Source: Brevibacillus sp.
Lineage (GTDB): Bacteria; Bacillota; Bacilli; Brevibacillales; Brevibacillaceae
Length of the DNA: 6,477 nucleotides
Assembly: GCA_029240815.1 (NCBI GenBank)
Contig: JARDZO010000300.1
Location: 1-6,477 of the forward strand
Direction: 5' to 3'
Below are positions 1 to 4,906 of this stretch, piece by piece; position 1 is the stretch's first letter, and each line of letters begins with the position of its first letter. Under the pieces are notes generated by a model. It had not been told where the DNA came from. It saw nothing but the letters and a program-made list of their open reading frames with translations, and searched no databases. The translations under genes and the position numbers were made by a program.

Positions 1-128
1 ATCCCATTCCCGATTTTGACAAGAACATGATCTCATTCCCGACGGGTTCCTGCGAGTGGAAGAGGAGGATAAACGTAATCGGGGGCACCGCGGCATGCTC
101 ATTAAGCTATAACGGGCAGGATAGTTGA
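1..128. other. GC-rich left edge, no gene assigned
   Basis: This edge is clearly richer in GC than the DNA that follows it. The third forward frame is open from position 3 to a TGA at 126-128, and one reverse frame is also open, but neither translation resembles a family I know, so I do not call a gene. A near-repeat of 12 bases occurs twice with a 29-base period (2-13 and 31-42; core CATTCCCGA). Repeats of this kind occur near the ends of some insertion sequences, but no transposase or terminal inverted repeat is visible here. It could be the tail of a gene or mobile element lying left of the window. Confidence 0.3.
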
Positions 129-154
129 GCAATACTAACGAAATAATTAAGTAA

Positions 155-184
155 TAAAGAGTTAAGAGAAGTTTAACTTATAAT
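155..184 (+). promoter_or_regulatory. Promoter of the leader / CD3324-family unit
   Basis: A perfect TATAAT lies at 179-184. The -35 region is poor: the best match at 18-base spacing is TAAAGA (155-160), three of six consensus bases. If it is used, transcription would begin near 190-192, immediately ahead of the AAAGGAGG at 191-198. The transcript would then carry about 210 bases of leader before the gene at 402. The call rests mainly on the exact -10 box and its position; the weak -35 suggests low strength or help from an activator. Confidence 0.5.
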
Positions 185-212
185 CACGTAAAAGGAGGTT
201 TACGGCGATACG

Positions 213-281
213 ATGATAATTATTGGCTTCGTTCAAAATCTAAACGATAAGAAGTGGCTCCATGCAAAGTCTAAACTATGA
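213..281 (+). CDS. Putative 22-residue leader peptide
   Basis: This small ORF begins MIIIGFVQNL and ends KSKL before TGA at 279-281. A GGAGG at 194-198 precedes the ATG by 14 bases, which is longer than ideal. I do not recognise the peptide. What supports it is its position: it starts just after a TATAAT promoter, and its last third overlaps the 5' arms of two inverted repeats (257-268 and 265-279) that continue towards the next gene. This is the arrangement of the short regulatory peptides ahead of erm and cat resistance genes, where ribosome stalling refolds the mRNA. That function is inferred; the ORF may also be a chance reading frame. Confidence 0.4.
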   Translation: MIIIGFVQNLNDKKWLHAKSKL

Positions 282-306
282 ACAACGGTGGTTGTTTGTA
301 TGGAGC
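257..306 (+). promoter_or_regulatory. Leader hairpin 1 (antagonist of hairpin 2)
   Basis: GCTCCATGCAAA (257-268) can pair with TTTGTATGGAGC (295-306) over all 12 positions as RNA, with one G-U pair. As an alternative or extension near the tip, AACAAC (281-286) can pair with GTTGTT (291-296) around a GGTG loop. The 5' arm lies inside the putative leader peptide, so a ribosome stalled there would mask it. Bases 265-268 are also part of the arm of a second possible stem with 350-364, so the two stems cannot form completely together. The pairing is read directly from the sequence; its regulatory meaning is inferred. Confidence 0.5.
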
Positions 307-364
307 TGGAAATAAGTTGCCGCCATAGTGAAATGATTCTCTTTTGTTTATAGTATAGACTTTG
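265..364 (+). repeat. Long-range inverted repeat in the leader (hairpin 2)
   Basis: CAAAGTCTAAACTAT (265-279) and ATAGTATAGACTTTG (350-364) are reverse complements at 14 of 15 positions. A degenerate direct copy of the same 15-mer, CAAAATCTAAACGAT, lies at 234-248, 31 bases upstream. The 5' arm runs up to the stop codon of the putative leader peptide, and the 3' arm lies two bases before the hairpin that covers the ribosome site of the next gene. It may act as an RNA switch arm, or the three copies may be DNA sites for a regulator. Confidence 0.5.
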
Positions 365-366
365 CC

Positions 367-391
367 CCTTAAAACTAAAATTTTTAAGGAG
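367..391 (+). promoter_or_regulatory. Hairpin covering the ribosome site of the CD3324-family gene
   Basis: CCTTAAAA (367-374) and TTTTAAGG (382-389) form an 8-bp stem with a 7-base loop. The 3' arm contains most of the AAGGAG Shine-Dalgarno (386-391) that serves the ATG at 402, ten bases downstream. The stem is A/U-rich and therefore weak by itself, but it could stack on hairpin 2, which ends at 364. A covered ribosome site behind a small ORF and competing stems is the pattern of translational attenuation. Confidence 0.5.
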
Positions 392-401
392 CAGAGCTAA
401 A

Positions 402-668
402 ATGAAATATGCGAATGCAGTTACCATTTTTCCAGAAAAATTACTAAAGGAAATACAGAAGTATATAAAAGGTGGAATAATATATATCCCCTCCCCCGAG
501 GAAACGCATAAGAAGTGGGGGCAAAATTCAGGAAGCAGAAAATATTTGGATGATCGAAATGAAGAAATCCGCGAAGGGTATTTAAACGGTTCTTCGATTG
601 ATGAATTATCAGATACATTCTGTCTTTCTTACCGTAGTATAAGAAAAATCATTTACTCTAAAAAATAA
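402..668 (+). CDS. CD3324-family small HTH protein
   Basis: The 88-residue product matches, by recall of the family pattern, the CD3324 family of small Firmicutes proteins. The signs are an N-terminal MKYANAVTIFPEKLLKEIQ segment, a YIYIP-like strand (IIYIPSPEE, 26-34), KKWG at 37-40, and a C-terminal helix-turn-helix at about 63-85 (GSSIDELSDTFCLSYRSIRK). Members resemble the C-terminal part of Mor-type transcription activators and are thought to bind DNA; targets are not known to me. The length is normal and the frame is intact. The gene sits alone between its own leader and terminator, with AAGGAG ten bases before the ATG. Its ribosome site lies in a hairpin, so it may be expressed conditionally. 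It could regulate itself or the methyltransferase gene next door, which is inference only. Confidence 0.8.
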   Translation: MKYANAVTIFPEKLLKEIQKYIKGGIIYIPSPEETHKKWGQNSGSRKYLDDRNEEIREGYLNGSSIDELSDTFCLSYRSIRKIIYSKK

Positions 669-676
669 TGGATACT

Positions 677-707
677 AAAAGTCGCATCGGATCCGGTGCG
701 ACTTTTT
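677..707 (+). terminator. Rho-independent terminator after the CD3324-family gene
   Basis: AAAAGTCGCA (677-686) pairs perfectly with TGCGACTTTT (697-706). The loop can fold further through CGGATCCG, and five T's at 703-707 follow the GC part of the stem. It lies eight bases after the stop codon. The symmetric A and T flanks mean it could also work on the minus strand. It separates the HTH gene from the methyltransferase gene as transcription units. Confidence 0.88.
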
Positions 708-759
708 GTGTAAAATTTATTTTCTAGTTGATTATTAAACATTAAAAAAGTTCCGACCT

Positions 760-768
760 TGCTATAAT
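760..768 (+). promoter_or_regulatory. Extended -10 promoter of the methyltransferase gene
   Basis: TGCTATAAT at 760-768 combines an exact TATAAT (763-768) with the TGN extension. No good -35 is seen at 16-18 bases upstream, which fits an extended -10 promoter. Transcription would start near 775, giving a short untranslated region before the ATG at 802. The ribosome site GAAGGTGG (787-794) lies about eight bases before that ATG. Confidence 0.6.
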
Positions 769-801
769 GTTATTAACAAATTATTGAAGGTGGGTACCTA
801 G

Positions 802-1593
802 ATGGATAATGTAAAAGGAATATGGAATGAATGGTCCGAAACATGGTATCAAAGGTATAGAACAGATAAGGCGATAGCAAAAATAATACAAACCCCTGAA
901 TCGGCATTTCATCGTACAACATATTCAATAATTAATAAGGCCTTGCCGAATTTGGATGGAAAGAAAGTATGTGTTCCTTCGAGTGGAGATAACCATGCAG
1001 TCTTCGCTTTTCATTTAATGGGGGCAAGGGTTACATCGTGCGACATATCGGAAAGACAAATAGAAAACAGCTCGAACTTGGCTCGAAAAAATGGATGGGA
1101 CATTGAATTTATATGCGATGATACAATGCAACTAAGTAACATTAAAAGTGATGAATATGATTTTGTATATACATCGAATGGAGTCCATGTATGGATTAAT
1201 GATTTAAACTCCATGTACAACAATATAAGAAGAATTCTTAAAAGCAATGGTGCGTATATCATGTTTGATATTCACCCATTTAGTCGCCCTTTTGCTATAG
1301 AAAAAGAGAAAATAACTGTAGTAAAGCCCTATGACTCAATTGGACCTTTTCTTATAGATGAGGTTCCAAGACTTCATTGGCGTGTGCAGGATATAGCGAA
1401 TGCTATTATTTCATCAGGTTTATGTGTTAAGCATATCGAAGAAATGTATGCAGAGGATGGCTCATTTTGGATCGATGAGTCAAAAGATAAAGGGAAATCT
1501 CTCTCAAAACAAGAACTAGATGACTTGTGTAACTGGAAATTAAATCCCATGGCAGCCCTTCCTCAATGGTTTTCGATACATGCAGTTAAGTAA
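802..1593 (+). CDS. Class I SAM-dependent methyltransferase
   Basis: This 263-residue protein has a Rossmann-type SAM-binding fold. Motif I reads VCVPSSGDN (56-64) in place of the usual GxGxG. It is followed by the strand and acidic residue that bind the SAM ribose (VTSCDIS, D81), then an adenine-contact DD pair (FICDDTMQL, D106/D107), the post-II strand YDFVYTSNGVHVW (119-131) and LKSNGAYIMFDIHP (146-159). This belongs to the UbiE/Methyltransf_11-like group of small-molecule methyltransferases, cytoplasmic and soluble. The substrate cannot be read from sequence. The C-terminal part (about 165-263) probably forms the substrate lid. The gene is intact, AT-rich, and has its own promoter and end hairpin. 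It shows no resemblance to Erm-type rRNA dimethylases, whose NxPY-type motif is absent, so I do not call it a resistance enzyme despite the leader upstream of its neighbour. Confidence 0.85.
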   Translation: MDNVKGIWNEWSETWYQRYRTDKAIAKIIQTPESAFHRTTYSIINKALPNLDGKKVCVPSSGDNHAVFAFHLMGARVTSCDISERQIENSSNLARKNGWDIEFICDDTMQLSNIKSDEYDFVYTSNGVHVWINDLNSMYNNIRRILKSNGAYIMFDIHPFSRPFAIEKEKITVVKPYDSIGPFLIDEVPRLHWRVQDIANAIISSGLCVKHIEEMYAEDGSFWIDESKDKGKSLSKQELDDLCNWKLNPMAALPQWFSIHAVK

Positions 1594-1644
1594 ACCGGTT
1601 CAGGTAACTCATTAACCTAACGGGACACGAATATGGTATGTAAC

Positions 1645-1677
1645 GGAAGGGCCGTCCTTAGCAGGACGGCCCATTCC
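1645..1677 (+). terminator. Hairpin ending the methyltransferase unit; target of the intron
   Basis: GGGCCGTCCT (1649-1658) pairs perfectly with AGGACGGCCC (1663-1672) around the loop TAGC. GGAA/TTCC (1645-1648 with 1674-1677) extends the stem past one bulged A. It begins about 50 bases after the methyltransferase stop. The expected T-run is absent because the group II intron begins at 1680, where the tail would be. Class C introns are known to insert just behind terminator stems, so the hairpin is best read as the original terminator and as the intron's recognition element. Confidence 0.75.
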
Positions 1678-2083
1678 TGGTGTGCCACGCATGACGATTA
1701 ACTAGGTGGTGAAAGTCCACTGTGGGGGTTTGTAGTTACCAACCACTAGCCAAGAGCAAGGGTGTCCATCGTAAGGCGGAATCTGAAGGAAGCTGGAGGC
1801 AAAATTCCGACCCAAGGAACACGAACATCATCAGGCATAGGACATGGGATGAGTCTGCCAGACAAGACGAAGTCCAATTAACTACACGGACATACTTATG
1901 TAAATGATGTGGGTACATGGAAGGAAAGTGAATCGTCTTACCGTGGGAGGTCTCATGGACGTGAGGAGATAAGATTCAAACCACGGTTGAAACAAGATTT
2001 GTCATGAGAAGTCAGCAGACGCCATAGTACCTCATGTAGTCGACAATATGAGGGAAGGGCTGAACCTTAGGAGGTGTTAGTCA

Positions 2084-3496
2084 ATGAATGTTACCAATAC
2101 AGGAGTCAAGGGCAGCCAACTTCCAACGGAAGGCTCTACGCAGAAAGATAGTGCGGAACACGAAGAATATGCGGGAGTGCACATTCCTGTAAGGATAGCT
2201 GAAAACAACAACACCAACGCAAACGAGTCGAAGAAGGGATTGCTTGAGGAAATTGTGAGCAGAGACAACATGAACCAAGCGTTCAAGAGGGTCAAAGTGA
2301 ACAAAGGCTCTCACGGGATCGACGGGATGAAAGTAGATGAACTTCTACACTATCTCAAAGAAAACGGAGAAACCATCAGGCAGTCCATTTTGGATGGAAA
2401 CTACCGTCCGAATCCCGTTCGAAGGGTAGAGATACCGAAGGAGAACGGAAAGAAAAGAAACCTGGGAATCCCAACCGTTGTTGACCGAGTCATCCAACAG
2501 GCAATCGCCCAAGTACTCACGCCAATCTATGAGAAGCAGTTCTCGGAGAACAGTTATGGGTTCCGCCCAAAGCGGAGTGCACATGATGCCATCGAGAGAA
2601 GCCAGAGCAACATAGAGGAAGGGTACAAATTTGTGGTGGATATGGATCTGGAGAAATACTTCGACACCGTGAACCAAAGTAAGCTCGTCGAGGTATTATC
2701 GAGAACCATTAAAGATGGACGAGTTATTTCGCTCATACACAAGTACCTAAAAGCAGGCGTCATCGTGAAGCATCGCTTCGAGGAAACCGAAGTCGGCGTG
2801 CCACAGGGTGGAAACCTGAGTCCAATACTTAGTAATATCATGCTGAACGAACTGGACAAGGAACTGGAAAATAGAGGTCATAGGTTTGTCCGCTATGCGG
2901 ATGACCTGCTCATCTTCTGCAAGAGCAGAAGGAGCGCCGAGCGTACGCTGACGAATATACTCCCCTTTATCGAGAAGAAACTACTTCTCAAAGTAAATCG
3001 TGAGAAGACCGTAGTGGACGATGTGAGGAGAGTTAAATTTCTCGGGTTCGCATTTTACCAATTCAAAGGTAAAGCTAGGACCAGAATCCACCCAAAATCG
3101 ATTGCGAAAATGAAAGGTAAGATAAAAGAACTTACCTCAAGAAGCAATGGAATGGGCAACGAAGACAGAGCCATAAAGCTCAGACGCTATATCATGGGGT
3201 GGATCAACTACTTCAAGATAGCTGACATGAAGAAGTTGCTGCAAAATACGGACGAATGGATGAGAAGGCGAATTCGCATGATCTACTGGAAACAATGGAA
3301 ACGAGTGAAGACAAGGTTTAAGATGCTGCAATCATTCGGAATCCACAAATCGAAAGCATGGGAATACGCTAACACAAGAAGGAGCTATTGGAGAACTTCC
3401 AATAGCCCAATCCTCGCCACATCCCTCGGTAACAACACTATCAAAGGACTAGGATTCCTCTTCTTTTCAGAATATTATCGACAAGTAACTGCGTGA
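2084..3496 (+). CDS. ltrA: Group II intron reverse transcriptase/maturase
   Basis: The 470-residue intron-encoded protein stabilises the folded intron RNA, helps splicing and copies the intron into new DNA sites. Residues about 50-325 form the reverse transcriptase: RNLGIPTVVDRVIQQA (125-140), SYGFRPKRSAHDA (157-169), motif A VVDMDLEKYFD with catalytic D188, VPQGGNLSP (239-247), and YADD (271-274) carrying the other two catalytic aspartates. The maturase domain X follows (about 330-420, with GWINYFKIADM at 372-382). The end, YWRTSNSPILATSLGNN (435-451), is typical of bacterial class C proteins. There is no HNH endonuclease, which is normal for this class. AGGAGGT (2069-2075) sits eight bases before the chosen ATG. 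All catalytic residues are present, so the enzyme is probably functional. Confidence 0.95.
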   Translation: MNVTNTGVKGSQLPTEGSTQKDSAEHEEYAGVHIPVRIAENNNTNANESKKGLLEEIVSRDNMNQAFKRVKVNKGSHGIDGMKVDELLHYLKENGETIRQSILDGNYRPNPVRRVEIPKENGKKRNLGIPTVVDRVIQQAIAQVLTPIYEKQFSENSYGFRPKRSAHDAIERSQSNIEEGYKFVVDMDLEKYFDTVNQSKLVEVLSRTIKDGRVISLIHKYLKAGVIVKHRFEETEVGVPQGGNLSPILSNIMLNELDKELENRGHRFVRYADDLLIFCKSRRSAERTLTNILPFIEKKLLLKVNREKTVVDDVRRVKFLGFAFYQFKGKARTRIHPKSIAKMKGKIKELTSRSNGMGNEDRAIKLRRYIMGWINYFKIADMKKLLQNTDEWMRRRIRMIYWKQWKRVKTRFKMLQSFGIHKSKAWEYANTRRSYWRTSNSPILATSLGNNTIKGLGFLFFSEYYRQVTA

Positions 3497-3504
3497 ACTA
3501 AGGA

Positions 3505-3536
3505 ACCGCCGTATACCGAACGGTACGTACGGTGGT
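3505..3536 (+). ncRNA. Intron domain V (catalytic hairpin)
   Basis: ACCGCCGT (3505-3512) pairs with ACGGTGGT (3529-3536), with one G-U pair at 3508/3533. A one-sided bulge around 3526-3528 follows, and the upper stem TACC (3514-3517) pairs with GGTA (3522-3525) around the GAAC loop (3518-3521). The CGC-type triad segment of class C introns can be placed at 3507-3509. The upper half and the bulge match the O. iheyensis domain V as I recall it. This is the active-site metal-binding domain and it looks undamaged. Confidence 0.85.
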
Positions 3537-3538
3537 GT

Positions 3539-3580
3539 GGGAGGTCGGCTACTCAAGTAATGGGTAGCCTCCTACCCGAT
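3539..3580 (+). ncRNA. Intron domain VI with branch-point A3574
   Basis: The basal stem GGG (3539-3541)/CCC (3575-3577) and AGG (3542-3544)/CCT (3571-3573) leaves A3574 unpaired on the 3' side. A3574 is thus the expected branch-point adenosine, six bases before the last intron base. The distal stem is GGCTAC (3547-3552)/GTAGCC (3564-3569). The geometry is what lariat formation needs, which supports the 3' boundary at 3580. Confidence 0.8.
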
Positions 3581-4201
3581 TGACCATACTCTCTTATGTA
3601 GGGCAGAGCAAAGCGCTTCCTGGCGGCGTTTGTAGCCATGGGTGCGCTTGTCAATGCCTTCCATCATCCCGTTAATGCCTGATTTCACGGAACTGATTAG
3701 AGCAAAGTCCATGGGGATAAACGAATGGCCGTCCGACCAGCCCATCGTCAGCATGCGAAATCCCTTATAGAACGCACCCGTAGCATGATCCTTGAAGCGC
3801 GCCAGCATCTCGACAGCCTTGCTCCGGTTACGTTCGAACATGGAGTCATCGAAAAAAATAAAAGCCGTCTCTCTGCTCGCTGAGGTCAGTTTCTCGATTC
3901 GCTGTATCGTCTCACCGCTCAGTGACAGCAAAAACCGCCGCCATGCGTATCCGCCATGATTCAAAAAACGGTAGACGGCATCCTTACCGGGAATGGCCTC
4001 GCCTTTACGGCTCTCCAGCAGTCGGAACCAGTTCTTCTGGTGAAATAACAGCACGAAAACAAGGCGAAATAGGTAGGCGCAGGTGAACCCGAACTTTTTC
4101 TTGAGTCCCGCGCCGTTCAAGTGTTTCAGCACGTTTAGTTCCACAAAGGCTGGTTTAATTTCTTTTGGGAGTTGATCGAGAGACTGCTTTTGTTCTATCA
4201 T
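3572..4201 (-). pseudogene. Truncated IS4-family transposase
   Basis: The 209-codon frame is the N-terminal half of an IS4-family DDE transposase, normally around 400-450 residues. The N-terminal part (about 10-90) carries GKDAVYRFLNHGGYAWRRF (72-90). FIFFDDSMFERNRSK (114-128) holds the first catalytic aspartate, followed by KGFRMLTMGWSDG (146-158) and DKRTHGYKRRQEAL (184-197). The second aspartate region (a YVLxDSWF-like strand) and the glutamate region are missing, so the protein cannot be active. Family-like sequence fades around residues 197-207, and codons 208-209 plus the stop are antisense intron sequence. A ribosome site AGAGGTG lies at 4210-4216, eight bases before the ATG. The missing half is not found left of the intron. 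Confidence 0.85.
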
Positions 4202-4330
4202 GTAGAGGACACCTCTTCTGTGTGGTAGTGATTGCTCGACACTCTCACTTTACCAAATGAAGGGGTGTTTTTCTATTAAGTCAAGTTGACGAATAGATTT
4301 GTCTCTAGGCCAAGCTACGCATACAGTTAC
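4202..4330. other. Upstream flank of the truncated IS, end not resolved
   Basis: This stretch should contain the transposase promoter and the surviving terminal inverted repeat of the IS. The A/T-rich segment around 4255-4300 is the likely IS tip. Because the other end of the element is lost, there is no partner repeat to compare with, and no target duplication can be read. I therefore mark the region without placing an end. Confidence 0.35.
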
Positions 4331-4407
4331 GCTGATTTTTCAGATGCGAAAATTGAGTTATCATGAATAAGTTATGTACAAATATTCTCAGGTATTGGAG
4401 GAAATTC

Positions 4408-4479
4408 ATGAAACTTAGAAGGGACTATTACAGAACAGGCATAAGAATTACAAGCCTCAAGAATTCGTCTTTTCGATGA
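4408..4479 (+). CDS. Small ORF with good ribosome site, 23 codons, possibly a gene stub
   Basis: The ORF starts MKLRRDYYRTGIR and stops at TGA 4477-4479. GGAGGA (4397-4402) lies five bases before the ATG, and a possible promoter (TTGAGT 4353-4358, 18 bases, TACAAA 4377-4382) lies upstream, so the start region looks like that of a real gene. The peptide is basic and unfamiliar. Since it lies next to a broken IS, a likely alternative is the 5' stub of a gene whose remainder was lost or frameshifted. I have no family match for it. Confidence 0.3.
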   Translation: MKLRRDYYRTGIRITSLKNSSFR

Positions 4480-4562
4480 TAGATCTATGGCGAGGGTTTT
4501 AAACATTATTAGAGTGGCAGTCTAGACCACTCAAGACATGCTACTCCGTTATTTACTGCCTA

Positions 4563-4606
4563 GAATATATGTTCTTGTCCTCGGCTCACGACAAGAACAT
4601 ATATTC
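4563..4606. repeat. Perfect 17-bp inverted repeat with 10-base loop
   Basis: GAATATATGTTCTTGTC (4563-4579) is repeated exactly in reverse complement at 4590-4606, around CTCGGCTCAC. No T-run follows on either strand, so it is not an ordinary terminator. Candidates are a dimeric operator, a cruciform, the fused ends of a small mobile element, or an RNA stem. No gene with a matching promoter layout adjoins it. Confidence 0.85.
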
Positions 4607-4672
4607 ATATCCGCATTGGCTATAAACTCTGGCTCTAAGAAATACAACATAATTGAGGGGCAGCAAGCGGTC

Positions 4673-4702
4673 GCCGTCAACCTGCACATTTGCGGCTTTT
4701 TT
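4673..4702 (+). terminator. Possible rho-independent terminator
   Basis: GCCG plus CAA (4673-4676, 4678-4680, with T4677 bulged) pairs with TTG plus CGGC (4690-4696), followed directly by six T's (4697-4702). The stem is short and bulged, so the call is moderate. It could end transcription coming from the small ORF at 4408. The same bases read as a coding-like frame on the other strand, so they may instead be a fragment of an old gene. Confidence 0.4.
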
Positions 4703-4906
4703 GTCGTTGGCCTCTAAACTGCTATGGCTAAATTAGGTTTGAAGACATGCTTTAGTTCTATCCGAAAGTGTTTCGACCAGTAGATCTTATTGCGCTTATG
4801 ATTATCGATATCTCATGTCACAAATCGTTCGCACCCGCGAATATCGATGTACGTAACGGCTGCCTGCTCCGCCGATTGGTCTCGGTCTTGCTCAGGTATC
4901 CTATCG

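Larger units (their letters stand above)
1680..3580 (+). mobile_element. Complete group II intron, class C (IIC)
   Basis: The 1901-base element starts with GTGTGCC (1680), fitting the GUGYG 5' rule, and ends CCGAT (3580), fitting the AY 3' rule. The RNA resembles the Oceanobacillus iheyensis IIC intron as I recall it. Domain I signatures include AGGGTGTCC (1759-1767) and GGAATCTGAAGGAAGC (1779-1794). Domain II/III sequence includes GAAGTCAGCAGACGCCATAGTA around 2009-2030 in shortened form here. A maturase gene occupies domain IV, and domains V and VI are intact. It self-splices with maturase help and moves by target-primed reverse transcription. It lies seven bases behind a terminator stem in the sense direction. 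Everything needed for activity appears present. The 5' and 3' boundaries rest on consensus and structure, not on an empty-site comparison. Confidence 0.93.
4480..4906. other. Gene-poor stretch between IS remnant and binding-protein gene
   Basis: No reading frame here is convincing. It holds a short repeat pair GAGTGG/CCACTC (4512-4517 and 4527-4532), the long palindrome at 4563-4606, a possible terminator at 4673-4702, and an 8-bp pair ATCGATAT/ATATCGAT (4804-4811 and 4841-4848). Composition shifts from AT-rich to GC-rich near 4850. No clear terminator is seen after the binding-protein gene, whose stop codon lies at 4907-4909. The stretch looks like a patchwork of remnants. Confidence 0.5.

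Noticed and set aside
250..400. T-box or known riboswitch in the leader
   Set aside because: No T-box consensus and no conserved metabolite-riboswitch core was recognised, and there is no terminator stem with a T-run before 402.
233..427. Reverse ORF of 64 codons over the leader
   Set aside because: No ribosome site fits, and the frame arises from the inverted repeats and the start of the forward HTH gene.
802..1593. Erm-type rRNA methyltransferase
   Set aside because: The attenuator-like leader upstream suggested it, but the protein lacks the rRNA dimethylase motifs, and a strong terminator separates it from the leader.
1722..1907. Forward ORF of 61 codons
   Set aside because: It is inside domain I of the group II intron, where the bases are conserved for RNA structure; the peptide has no protein character.
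18..4600. Shared 11-mer GACAAGAACAT at 18-28 and in the palindrome (4590-4600)
   Set aside because: An 11-base match between two places in 6.5 kb is expected by chance, and the flanks do not match.
4610..4735. Reverse frame with coding-like sequence (NVQVDGDRLLPL)
   Set aside because: It is about 50 codons with no start or ribosome site, ends in the palindrome, and overlaps the terminator-like stem. Resemblance to stalk-domain repeats is too weak to call.
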